DNA of 64,000 nucleotides from Aristolochia californica (Eukaryota; Streptophyta; Magnoliopsida; Piperales; Aristolochiaceae). A model generated the notes under the pieces. The model was given only the letters and a program-made list of their open reading frames with translations. It was not told the origin of the DNA and searched no databases. Below are positions 43,347 through 52,331 of this stretch, in pieces (within the stretch, counting starts at the first letter, position 1; each line of letters begins with the position of its first letter). Made by a program: the position numbers and the translations under genes. The stretch covers positions 25,208,067 through 25,272,066 of the forward strand of contig JARWKL010000010.1 of the NCBI GenBank assembly GCA_029961685.1. Reading direction: 5' to 3'.

Positions 43347-43570
43347 CTAGAGCATCTGCTCAACTATCGCAAAGGAGTTATCTAACAATTCACATTTTAC
43401 ATATAAATTCATAAAGGTAGTTCCTGGATTAATAGGCAGTTCCAACCTGTTCCTTGTTATGTAGAATTGAACCCATTTGTCAGTGTCAAGAGCTCCAAGA
43501 ATGGCACATGCAGCAAGAACACAGATGACATATGTTGCTGTCCCTGTGGTGCAAGAATCAGTAGCATCCT
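43346..43570 (-). pseudogene. Captured PPR fragment, upstream part
   Basis: In one minus frame: CVLAACAILGALDTDKWVQF, ITRNRLELPINPGTTFMNLY and KCELLDNSFAIVEQM. This is a typical PLS repeat (xACAxLGALxxGKWVHxYI..NxxLxLNxxLxxMYxKCG). It directly precedes the FAAHGFWRDS text after the A run, so both probably come from one PPR gene. Confidence 0.65.
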
Positions 43571-44560
43571 ATACAAGACTGTAATCCTTGCCCACAGCAA
43601 CATCACCACCCATTTCAACAAAACCTCTTAGCATAGAAATCCAGTACTCTACCTCTTTTGTAGGCCTTTTATCTAGTATAAGATCAGCCCACTGCAAGAA
43701 AATTTCTTTCTAGGCATGTAATGCCACTGGATGTGATGTAGCTCTAAATTTCTTAGGTTGTGTAAGAGACACATCGCTGCTAAGGGTCAGAATTAAAAAT
43801 GTAGTTTTCAAGTAGAGTGACCTTCAATACTGTAGGAACAGTGTGCAGTGCTGAAAAAAATTGACTGTAGTCATCCCACAAGTTGCATATACATCCACTA
43901 ACATTGCCCCATTATCCTGTTTGGCAACATCTAATGGTCCAATGGCAGCACCCATTTTTGCCCCCGATGAAATAAAGTCAGTCTTTCCAAAAACAAGAAG
44001 GGCACCTGCTTCCTTCTGCTCAACTTCTTCAAAATCCTTCCTGTCAGTTTTCATTTTCTGCAGTTGTGCACCTTTCTTCACTGCAACAGCCTCAGCAATG
44101 TTAAATTTCGTCAGTCTGTTGATCCCATCAGTCTCCCCATTCTTTCTCACTTCGGCCACCCTATAATTTCTAGAACTCACACATGTTTGAAGAATTGCAG
44201 CGAATAGTGTCCGAGCAGAATGCATGTGACCCAAAAAATTAAGCACAAAGTTTTCAAAATGAACAAACGCACTGGTTCTGTTCTCAGCAACAACAATAAA
44301 AATCATCCCCCACAGCCATTTCTCTACTATTACTAGAATAATAAAACTCCTTAGCCTAGAATTAAAAATAGGAATTATCATAAGAAAATTTCCATCTCGA
44401 ATTTCTGACAAAAAGCCTTAATTCCGTCAAAATTGGAGTAATCTTTCTATTTCTTTGTCCAACGGAACACCCCCAACACCATTGTAGAAGGTTTTTGTAA
44501 AACATCGAGGGACAAGAGAAATGAGAAGACGAAATTTGGAGAAAATCATCTCAGAAACTT
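43571..44560 (-). pseudogene. Unassigned cargo and possible intron of F1-3
   Basis: A 195-codon frame (43824-44411) has hydrophobic N-terminal text (IILVIVEKWLWGMIFIVVAE), a charged middle, and a last part that resembles a PPR helix (NGAMLVDVYATCGMT). GGGGTAAGTTTCTG at about 44560-44573 (minus) looks like a 5' splice site just after the leader. Confidence 0.45.
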
Positions 44561-44573
44561 ACCCCAAAATTCG

Positions 44574-45302
44574 TTAAAGTTGGTTTCCCGCTGGGCTGCA
44601 GAATGCGAGATTGAGAGGTGTCAGAATTTAAATTCAAAACTCGTTGTTTATAAAGTATTTTCTTCCAGTAGGACAATGATTTCTACTTCGAAATTGAAGT
44701 CTTTTGATTTTTTCTCTTTTCAGTTTGCATAACCCGTCAATGGCACAAAAATGACTCTATTCTGGAGAAAATTTTCATGCCCCTTGACAACGTTGAGCCT
44801 AACTTGTTGCCGATGGTGAACAGTAGCCACTTGATGCTTCTCCACTCAGTGAATTTTGGAGAAGTTAGGTCGACCTTTTTTTGAGACAGAGGAAGGATGG
44901 TCGAACTGTTTCGTCGAGATAGAGCCAGATCGGAAATTTTCAGTCTTCTATTTTGGCAGACGTTCAGCTGGCCGTGAGAAGGGAGTTTTTTAATGCCGAA
45001 CCCAATTTAGCCATTACCAATGAGATTTTGGTTGAATACCCCTCCGATTTCGGATTTCCAGGGTCCCCAATTTCGGATTTCCCTGGTCTGGACTTCAGCT
45101 CTGGATTTTTCTCCTAGGAATTTTGAGACCAAACGACCTTCCTCTCTGCGGCCTTAGCAAAATGCCTCTCAATTGCAGAAATTTTAATGGAAGATTCACG
45201 GATTTCATCACGCAATGCTAAAACCTCTGTGCGTATTTCTCCCAATAGATAGGGTATGGCAAGCCATTTTTCTCGGGATGAAGAATTGCTCATTATGTTC
45301 CT
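44574..45302 (-). pseudogene. F1-3 leader with Gag-like start
   Basis: After the PBS: MSNSSSREKWLAIPYLLGEI, then a charged helix and a stop near 45120. It follows the same pattern as the starts in F1-1 (MGYSISQERW) and F1-4 (MGYSISKERW). Later text (NPELKSRPGKSEIGDPGNPK) resembles the NPKS repeats of the F1-1 leader. Confidence 0.6.
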
Positions 45303-45316
45303 GCTCTGATACCAGT

Positions 45317-45688
45317 TGTTACGATCCCGGATCTAACACAATGATTTGTAGGGAAGAAGAAGAGAAAGAAGAAAATCAAGCCGAAGGGAAGATTGAAAAC
45401 CCTAAGTTCGTTAAAGAGAACGCACACCCTTGAGCTCATTGAGGAGAACTCCAAATCCTTGTTTAGTCTAAATCAATACTTGCCCTTTCTCATTTCTCTC
45501 ACCCCTTAAGTAGGGTTGACTTTAAAAAATTTTAAGATAAATTTACAATAATGCCCCTATGGCATATTAACTCTTCAACTAAAACAAAAATGAAGTAAAA
45601 GTAAAAGAAAGAAAAACAATTAACTTAATACTAATTGACTCAGCCACTGCGCCTCTTGATGACACGGCCTGCTATTAAGGTCATAACA
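45317..45688 (-). repeat. F1-3 5' LTR
   Basis: 372 bp between the PBS and the TSD. Minus-strand termini are TGTTATGACCTTAATAGC and GGGATCGTAACA. Confidence 0.9.
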
Positions 45689-45846
45689 GCCTATGGGCCT
45701 TGTCCTTGGTCTATGGGCCTTGAGCCCATCTTTCACATTTATTGGATGTGTGGGCCTTGGTCTTATGGGCTTGAGCCCATCATTCTAACACACTTCGATG
45801 TGTGGGTCTTCCTTGGTCATGTGAGCTTGGGCCCATTTTCCATTAC

Positions 45847-46285
45847 CTCCTCCCCTCAAACTGGGGGTGTGAGAACATGATGAACTCCCAGTTTGCTGCA
45901 AATGGTGTATAGGATGTTCTCGTATAAAATGGCAGTCCTCCATACCTTCCAACACCCCTTAAGCTTCTAGTCTCTTCCATGAGGTCTAGTTGGCATAAGG
46001 TAAGTGACAGTAAAATTACTCTAAGTCGTAGGATATCGCTCCATACTTCAATCATAACTCGTGCTGGATGTACGACACACTCCTATCTACTGTAGGTAGT
46101 GGGTCTATACACAGTGTTGAGAAGTGTAATAAAACTTCTCCATCACTGTGTCCCTCAATAGGACACCAACTCTCAAATGGTAGGAGTAATAAATACTAAT
46201 TAAAGGGGGTAATGGGTAATTACCTAGAAGATAATATTATGGGGTCACCTTGGCTTTCTTCATCATTAGAATAGCCAATGTTGAT
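45847..46285 (-). other. N2 internal remnant
   Basis: The minus strand has a copia pol tail (TPFAANWEFIMFSHPQFEG) next to the purine tract. The stretch to 46240 parallels 1380-1700 of N1 (CGCTCCATACT, CACTGTGTCCCTC, GGTAGGAGT). Non-coding. Confidence 0.6.
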
Positions 46286-46718
46286 TGTTGAATTTATGAA
46301 AAAGTGAAATACTTCATTGACTTATTATAATTAGAGTACATGAACCTCTATTTATAATAAAGGAAGGTAGTAGAGTCCAATTACCATAAAACTACCTTTG
46401 TCCCAATTACACCCAAACTTTAACACTTAAAGATAAGTTCTAGCATAATTAAATAACTCAATATAGATAAAAGACAAGCATAACTCAAATTAAAACTCTT
46501 CTAGGATGTGACTATAGGATAAAGATGCCTTTGTGAGTCCTTCTTGATCTTCCAACTTATGTGATAAGGATGCCACCTTGAGGTAATCATGGTGGGTCCT
46601 ACTTCTTATGTTCTTGGGCCTATCTTGTGGGTCTTCCTTGGTCGTGTGGCCCATCTTATAATACTCTTAGATATGTGGGCCTTCCTTGGTCATGTGGCCT
46701 TGGGCCTATCCTCCAACA
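46286..46718 (-). repeat. N1-type LTR
   Basis: 433 bp, minus strand TGTTGGAGGATAGGCC to AAATTCAACA, closely matching the N1 LTRs. A purine-tract-like CTTGAGGGGCAG lies just before it on the minus strand. No target duplication is seen. Confidence 0.75.
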
Positions 46719-46989
46719 CTGCCCCTCAAGCTGGCCTGATAAATTTTTTACCCTTGTCTCTGGAGATAGCATTTTCGATCTTCTGAGCTGCTACTGTCCC
46801 TCTGTTCGGCCAGCCGTGGGGAGGAAAATGGAAGCTGTGTTGAGCCGCGGGAGGAAGACGAAGACATTATAGCCGGATTAAATTTTCCTAACTTAGGAAA
46901 ATTTAGTCAGTGCCAGTTCAACGCAACCCGCGCTAATTCCAGCCCAACTCGAACCGGCCGAATTCCCAGCCCCGGTTCATGCCTGAGCT
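46719..46989. other. Repeat internal remnant with near-perfect palindrome
   Basis: GC-rich sequence containing the F1-type palindrome (46876-46908, one mismatch). It is interrupted by F1-4 (TSD GAGCT) and continues at 48924. Confidence 0.5.
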
Positions 46990-47416
46990 TGTTATGCACA
47001 CAATAACATTATTATTTTAGTGTTTTCTTTAATTTACTTTATTTTATTTCAGTTTTAGGTCATAGGGGTATTTTTGGAATATTTTATTTATAGGGGTATT
47101 TTTGGAATATTATTTATAGGGGTATTTTTAGAATATTTTATTGTAAACCCTAACCGGGTGAAACCTATTTAAGGGGTAAGACTAATGAGAAATACAAGCA
47201 TTGAAGTATTAAAAATTAGGTTAAATCTAGCGTAAAGAGGCTTAGAGTTCTCCTCAACAAGCTCTAGGGTTTTCAAGCTTCCCTTAGGCTTGATCTTCGT
47301 TTTCGTCTTCCCCATGTCTTCCTACTACCCCTATGGTAATGCTTGGAAGACCCGTAACCCGTGGCAGATTGCAGATCCTCCCAAAGAATCCACGTGTCAG
47401 ATCCGGGACCGTAACA
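46990..47416 (+). repeat. F1-4 5' LTR
   Basis: 427 bp, TGTTATGCACACAATAAC to GGGACCGTAACA. It has three units of ATAGGGGTATTTTTGGAATA, then GTAAACCCTAACC (47143-47155) and a CTATTTAAGG box near 47165. Confidence 0.9.
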
Positions 47417-48054
47417 ACTGGTATCAGAGCGGGAACACAATGGGTTATTCTATATCCAAAGAAAGATGGATCACTATGGGTAAGGAATTGGAGAAAATAC
47501 GAGCACGGTTAGATGCTTTCATTGAACGTTATGGAAGGGAGAAACTTGTTGTTGTAGCAAAACAGGTCATACGACCTCAATTCTCTATCTCGGACCGGCA
47601 GAACAGCCCATGGCCGGAAAAATCAAAAAATTCGTCTCGAGAGGCAGACGCAAAAAATCAACAGAAATCAGTCCCTAACACCTGCTCACGGCAACAAGCC
47701 AATGGGGAAAATTTCCGTTCCGCACGGGAGGGCAAAAATTTCCCGGCCATTTCCACCGGGAAATATTTCCGAGAGTCTGTCTCGGCAGAATTCCAATCGG
47801 CGAAGCCTCCAAGGGCTGCTAGTCACCGCAGGAGCAGCATGAGACTCCGTCGGCGACAATTCCGCCCTGTTCGGCGACATTCCAACAACAGAATCGTTAA
47901 CATTCCAGCAGAAGATCGTCGGAGATATTTCCGCAGAAGACCGTCGGCGACAATTCAGCAGAAGACCCGTCGGCAACATTCCAGCAGAACCGTCGGTGAT
48001 ATTCCGAGAGCCCTCTGTCTCGGCAACTCTCCCATCGGCGAAGCGAAGCCCTAA
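47290..48054 (+). CDS. F1-4 Gag-like leader open frame (254 codons)
   Basis: The longest frame starts inside the LTR, reads through the PBS (RNNWYQSGN) and continues as MGYSISKERWITMGKELEKI from the ATG at 47440, which is the more conservative start. The charged helix EKIRARLDAFIERYGREK is shared with F1-1. The rest is Arg/Ser-rich, with repeated phrases (RRRQFRPVRRH, EDRRRYFRRRP). No capsid or zinc knuckle is visible. It may be a Gag relic or may not be translated at all. Confidence 0.5.
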   Translation: MIFVFVFPMSSYYPYGNAWKTRNPWQIADPPKESTCQIRDRNNWYQSGNTMGYSISKERWITMGKELEKIRARLDAFIERYGREKLVVVAKQVIRPQFSISDRQNSPWPEKSKNSSREADAKNQQKSVPNTCSRQQANGENFRSAREGKNFPAISTGKYFRESVSAEFQSAKPPRAASHRRSSMRLRRRQFRPVRRHSNNRIVNIPAEDRRRYFRRRPSATIQQKTRRQHSSRTVGDIPRALCLGNSPIGEAKP

Positions 48055-48203
48055 TGGGCTGCTCTTCATCACCGGAAAATCAGGCGATTCCGTCGGTGTC
48101 GGGGGAGAGGAAGAAGAAGCCAATCGCCGGACTTCGTCGGTGCCGTGAGGAATGGAACTGCCGGCTGCAGAGTTCGGGAGCCGCCGAAGGAAGACGACAA
48201 CTC

Positions 48204-48240
48204 CCGATTAAATTTTCCTAACTTAGGAAAATTTAATCGG
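48204..48240. repeat. 37-bp perfect palindrome in F1-4
   Basis: Arms of 18 bp (CCGATTAAATTTTCCTAA and its complement) around a single C. The identical palindrome is at 51118-51154 in F1-5. Confidence 0.9.
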
Positions 48241-48308
48241 CCCGGTCTGCTTAGTCGCAAGCCGGACCGGGTTCCTGAACCGGGTCAACCCAGGTTAACT
48301 AGGACCGC

Positions 48309-48373
48309 GCCCCCCCCCCCCCCCCCCCCCCCCCCCCCCACCCCAAAAAAAAAAAAAAAAAAAAAAAAAAAAG
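48309..48373. repeat. Adjacent poly-C and poly-A runs in F1-4
   Basis: About 30 C, then ACCCC, then about 27 A. In F1-5 the same place has two A runs (51224-51244 and 51320-51340) after the same GGACCGGCCC phrase, so the site is prone to homopolymer growth. Confidence 0.8.
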
Positions 48374-48497
48374 GAAGCGGGCAAACAGAGGGGGCGTCAT
48401 AGCTTTCGCAGATGCTACTTCAGCATCGGTGAAGACGTCGGCATACAGACACTACTTCCGAGCTTGAGGACAAGCTCATTTTCCAAGGGGGGTGTAA

Positions 48498-48923
48498 TGT
48501 TATGCACACAATAACATTATTATTTTAGTGTTTTCTTTAATTTGCTTTATTTTATTTCAGTTTTATGTCATAGGGGTATTTTTGGAATATTTTATTTATA
48601 GGGGTATTTTTGGAATATTTTATTTATAGGGGTATTTGTATATTTTATTGTAAACCCTAACCGGGTGAACCCTTTTTAAGGGGTAAGACTAATGAGAAAT
48701 ACAAGCATTGAAGTATTAAAAATTAGGTTAAATCTAACGTAAAGAGGCTTAGAGTTCTCCTCAACGAGCTCTAGGGTTTTCAAGCTTCTTTTAGTCTTGA
48801 TCTTCGTTTTCGTCTTCCCCATGTCTTCCTACTACCCCTATGGTAATGCTTGGAAGACCCGTAACCCGTGGCAGATTGCAGATCCTCCCAAAGAATTCAC
48901 GTGTCAGATCCGGGACCGTAACA
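48498..48923 (+). repeat. F1-4 3' LTR
   Basis: 426 bp, same termini as the 5' LTR, directly after GGGGGGTGTAA. Confidence 0.9.
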
Positions 48924-49299
48924 GAGCTCTATTCTGATTCAGACCGAGTCAACTCGGACCAACTCGATTTGGGTCAACGGGTCCGGATCAACCTTACTCG
49001 GGCCACATATTTTCTACCTTGGTATATGTGCCCAATTTTATTCATATTTCGGTGCGGCTCGGTAATTTTTTCTCTGGCTGAATTATTATTTTTGAAGCAT
49101 TGACAGATTATTACTTTGTCACCATATTATTTAGAACAAATATGTGCATTAGATTATTTTATGGGTCATTTTACAAGGATTATTTTGGTGCGTGTTAAAT
49201 GGGCCCAAGCCCATTTCAGTTGTTGCTATTGTGTCTCTTTTGATGAGACATTATTATTGAAGAAGAGGTAGCCTCATACCATTATTTATTTGTCCTCAT

Positions 49300-49690
49300 A
49301 AAAAATATCAAAATTATTTGTGGTTGGGAGTCCATGACGGAGGAACTTCATCCTCATAAAAAATATGAAAATTATTTGTGATTGGGAGTCCATGATAGAG
49401 GAATTTCTTCCCCGTAAAAAATATCAAAATTGTATGTTGTTGGGAGTCCATGACGGAGGAACTTCATCCCTGTAAAAAATATCAAAAAAATTTGTGGTTG
49501 GAAGTCCATAACGAACGAACTTCATCCCCGTAAAAAATATCAAAATTATTTGTGGTTGGGAGTCCATGACGGAGGAACTTCATCTCCGTCAAAAATATTT
49601 GTGGTTGGAAGTCCATGACGGAGGAACTTCTTCCCTGTCAAAAATATAAAAAATATTTGTGGTTGAAAGTCAATGACGGATGAACTTATT
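49300..49690 (+). repeat. 58-bp minisatellite of N3
   Basis: Roughly seven imperfect units of TAAAAAATATC..TTTGTGGTTGGGAGTCCATGACGGAGGAACTTCATCCCCG. Each can pair GACGG with CCGTC. Confidence 0.8.
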
Positions 49691-49981
49691 ATTATATTTA
49701 TGTTATTACCCCCATTAATATCATATATTACTCTACCACTTGAGAGTTATTGTCCTGTGGAGGGAACGGTGGTGGAGGTGGAATCTTCAAAGCAATGTCT
49801 TAGTGGCTAGGAGTGATTTACTCCCACTGATATTATGCCAGTTGGGCCTCATGAACAAGAGCACCAGAGTGAGGGAGAGTGTTAGAAGATGAAGGTATAT
49901 TACACAAAAAAATAAAATTATACATCATTTGCAACAAGCTGGGAGTTCATACTGTTCTCTCACCATCGGCTTAAGGGGGAG

Positions 49982-50410
49982 TGTTGGAAGACATGGCCTA
50001 AGCCTACACGATCAAGGAAGGCTCACATATCCAAATGTATTAGAAGATGGGTCCAAGCCCATATGACTAAGGAAGACTCATGCATCTAAGACATATAGAA
50101 GACGGGCTCAAGGTTCACATATCAAGGAGAAGGCCCATAGGCCCACATACATTGATGGCAGGATGGTAAATAAAGGGTCATCTCATAGAGATGACATTGA
50201 TGTAATTAAGTTAAAGTTCCAGGGTTAAAACCCTAAACCCTAAGTTTACGGGTATTATTGTAATATAGTAGTTTCATAAATCTATAAATAGTGCTTCAGA
50301 GGGAGGGTTAGGAAATCAAATACATAACCCTTCTTCCTCCCGTTTTCTCCCAATGGGTTTCTTTCGCTTTTTCTCCATGAGATAAATTCATGGAGTCCGG
50401 AAAATCAACA
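49982..50410 (+). repeat. N3 3' LTR
   Basis: 429 bp, TGTTGGAAGACATGG to GGAAAATCAACA, after the purine tract. It has AAAACCCTAAACCCTAAG (50227-50244) and a TATAAATAG box (50283). Confidence 0.8.
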
Positions 50411-50559
50411 ATTTTTAGGAGTATAGGTTTTGTTTTTGGTTGGCTGTGATAGCACATTACCCATTAACATGTACCAAATAATGAAAATCTTTAAAAAGTG
50501 ACCCATAAAAGAATCTGATGTGAGTCTCTGCACCAAATAATATGTTGACCAAGTAATTA
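50411..50559. other. Flank between N3 and F1-5
   Basis: About 145 bp without recognised features, ending in the TSD AATTA (50555-50559). Confidence 0.4.
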
Positions 50560-50987
50560 TGTTATGCACACAATAACATTATTATTTTAGTTGTTTTATT
50601 TAATTTACTTTATTTTATTTCAGTTTTAGGCCATAGGGGTATTTTTGGAATTATTTATTAATAGGGATATTTTTGGAATATTTTATTCATAGGGATATTT
50701 CTGTAATATTTTATTAAACCCTAACAGGGTGAACCCTATTTAAGGGGTAAGAGTAATGAGAAAAAGAAGCATTGAAGTATTAAGAAGTAGGTTAAATTTA
50801 GCTAAAGAGGCTTAGAGTTCTCCTCAATGAGCTCTAGGGTTTTCAAGCTTCCCTTAGGCTTGATCTTTCGTTTTTGTCTTCCCCATGTCTTCCTACTATC
50901 CCTACGGTAATGCCTGAAAGACCTGTAACCCGTGGCAGACCCCAGATCCTCCCAAAGAATCCTTGTGTCAGATCCGGGACCGTAACA
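50560..50987 (+). repeat. F1-5 LTR a
   Basis: 428 bp, TGTTATGCACACAATAAC to GGGACCGTAACA, followed by ACTGGTATCAGG. Confidence 0.9.
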
Positions 50988-51457
50988 ACTGGTATCAGGC
51001 GATTCCGTCGGTGCCGGGAGAGAGGAAGGAGACGTCCGTCGCCGGACTTCGTCGGTGCCATGAGGAAAGGATCCACCGGCCGCAGAGTTCGGGAGTGCCG
51101 AAGGAAGAAGACGACTCCCGATTAAATTTTCCTAACTTAGGAAAATTTAATCGGCCCGGTCCGCTAAGTCGCACGCCATACCGGGTTCCTGAACCGAGTC
51201 AACCCAGGTTAACTCGGACCGGCCCGAAAAAAAAAAAAAAAAAAGGGCGTCCAGAAGTGGGGTCGTGCACCGGACCGGGTTCCTGAACTGAGTCAACCCA
51301 GGTTACCTCGGACCGGCCCAAAAAAAAAAAAAAAAAAAAATTATTGTCCTGAACGGGTCATAGCTATCGCGGATGCCACTTCGGCACCGGTGGAGACATC
51401 GGCATACCGACACTACTTCGAGCTTGAGGACAAGCTCGTCTTCCAAGGGGGGTGTAA
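50988..51457 (+). other. F1-5 internal region
   Basis: 470 bp homologous to 48070-48497 of F1-4. It holds the 37-bp palindrome (51118-51154), two A runs and a duplicated GGGTTCCTGAAC..GGACCGGCCC block (about 51180-51230 and 51268-51318), then the tail GAGCTTGAGGACAAGCTCG. The Gag-like leader is missing. Confidence 0.8.
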
Positions 51458-51886
51458 TGTTATGCACGCAATAACATTATTATTTTAGTTATTTTATTTA
51501 ATTTACTTTATTTTATTTCAGTTTTAGGCCATAGGGGTATTTTTGGAATTATTTATTAATAGGGATATTTTTGGAATATTTTATTCATAGGGATATTTCT
51601 GTAATATTTTATTAAACCCTAACAGGGTGAACCCTATTTAAGGGGTAAGAGTAATGAGAAAAGGAAACATTGAAGTATTAAGAATTAGGTTAAATTTAGC
51701 GTAAAAAGGCTTAGAGTTCTCCTCAACGAGCTCTAGGGTTTTCAAGCTTCCCTTAGGCTTGATCTTTCATTTTCTTCTTCCCCATGTCTTCCTACTATCC
51801 CTACGGTAATGCCTAGAAGATCCGTAACCTGTGGCAGACCCCAGATCCTCCCAAAGAATCCTTGTGTCATATCCGGGACCGTAAAA
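51458..51886 (+). repeat. F1-5 LTR b
   Basis: 429 bp. It ends GACCGTAAAA and is joined base-to-base with LTR c, with no spacer. Confidence 0.9.
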
Positions 51887-52315
51887 TGTTATGCATGCAA
51901 TAATATTATTATTTTAGTTGTTTTATTTAATTTACTTTATTTTATTTTAGTTTTAGGCCATAGGGGTATTTTTGGAATTATTTATTAATAGGGATATTTT
52001 CGGAATATTTTATTCATAGAGATATTTTTGTAATATTTTATTAAACCCTAACAGGGTGAACCCTATTTAAGGCGTAAGAGTAATGAGAAAAGGAAGCATT
52101 GAAGTATTAAGAATTAGGTTAAATTTAGCGTAAAGAGGCTTAGAGTTCTTCTCAACGAGCTCTAGGGTTTTCAAGTTTCCCTTAGGCTTGATCTTTCGTT
52201 TTCATCTTCCCCATGTCTTCCTACTATCCCTACGGTAATGCCTGGAAGACCCGTAACCCGTGGCAGACCCCAGATCCTCCCAAAGAATCCTTGTGTCAGA
52301 TTCGGGACTGTAACA
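51887..52315 (+). repeat. F1-5 LTR c
   Basis: 429 bp, TGTTATGCATGCAATAAT to GGGACTGTAACA, followed by a PBS (ACTGGTATCAGAGCC). Confidence 0.9.
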
Positions 52316-52331
52316 ACTGGTATCAGAGCCA

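Larger units (their letters stand above)
41305..45688 (-). mobile_element. F1-3: gene-capturing LTR element with KUP/HAK and PPR cargo
   Basis: Minus-strand element: 5' LTR 45317-45688, 3' LTR 41305-41672, TSD GCCTA (41300-41304 and 45689-45693), PBS ACTGGTATCAGAGC at 45303-45316. The tail at 41673-41720 reads TTGAGGCAAGCTCTTTCTCC, then AGGAGGGGTGTAA. The LTR subtype has an AAGAAGAAGAGAAAGAAGAA patch near its end. The cargo is a potassium-transporter piece, several PPR pieces and unassigned exons, all decayed and out of frame with one another. Confidence 0.9.
41060..45846 (-). repeat. N2 3' LTR, split by F1-3
   Basis: 41060-41304 and 45694-45846 together form an LTR of about 400 bp like the LTRs at 49982-50410 and 55213-55611 (shared CTCCATGG..TCTCATGGAGAAA and GGGCTTGAGCCCAT motifs). 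A purine-tract equivalent (CCTCCCCTCAAACTGGGGG) adjoins at 45847, so on the minus strand it is a 3' LTR. Confidence 0.75.
46990..48923 (+). mobile_element. F1-4: short F1 element without recognisable cargo
   Basis: 5' LTR 46990-47416, 3' LTR 48498-48923, TSD GAGCT (46985-46989 and 48924-48928), PBS ACTGGTATCAGAGCGG at 47417. The 1.1-kb internal region has the Gag-like leader, a 37-bp palindrome, homopolymer runs, and the same tail as the loaded elements (GAGCTTGAGGACAAGCTC, CCAAGGGGGGTGTAA). There is no RT or integrase. By eye about ten differences separate the LTRs. It shows the F1 backbone without captured genes. Confidence 0.9.
48929..50410 (+). mobile_element. N3: N-family internal region with minisatellite and 3' LTR
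   Basis: 48929-49060 is GC-rich with GAGTCAACTCGGACC phrases. 49061-49300 matches 6965-7190. About seven 58-bp units follow (49300-49690). 49940-49981 encodes a copia pol tail (SFATSWEFILFS-like) and AAGGGGGAG. The LTR is 49982-50410. The left end is not defined. Confidence 0.7.
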
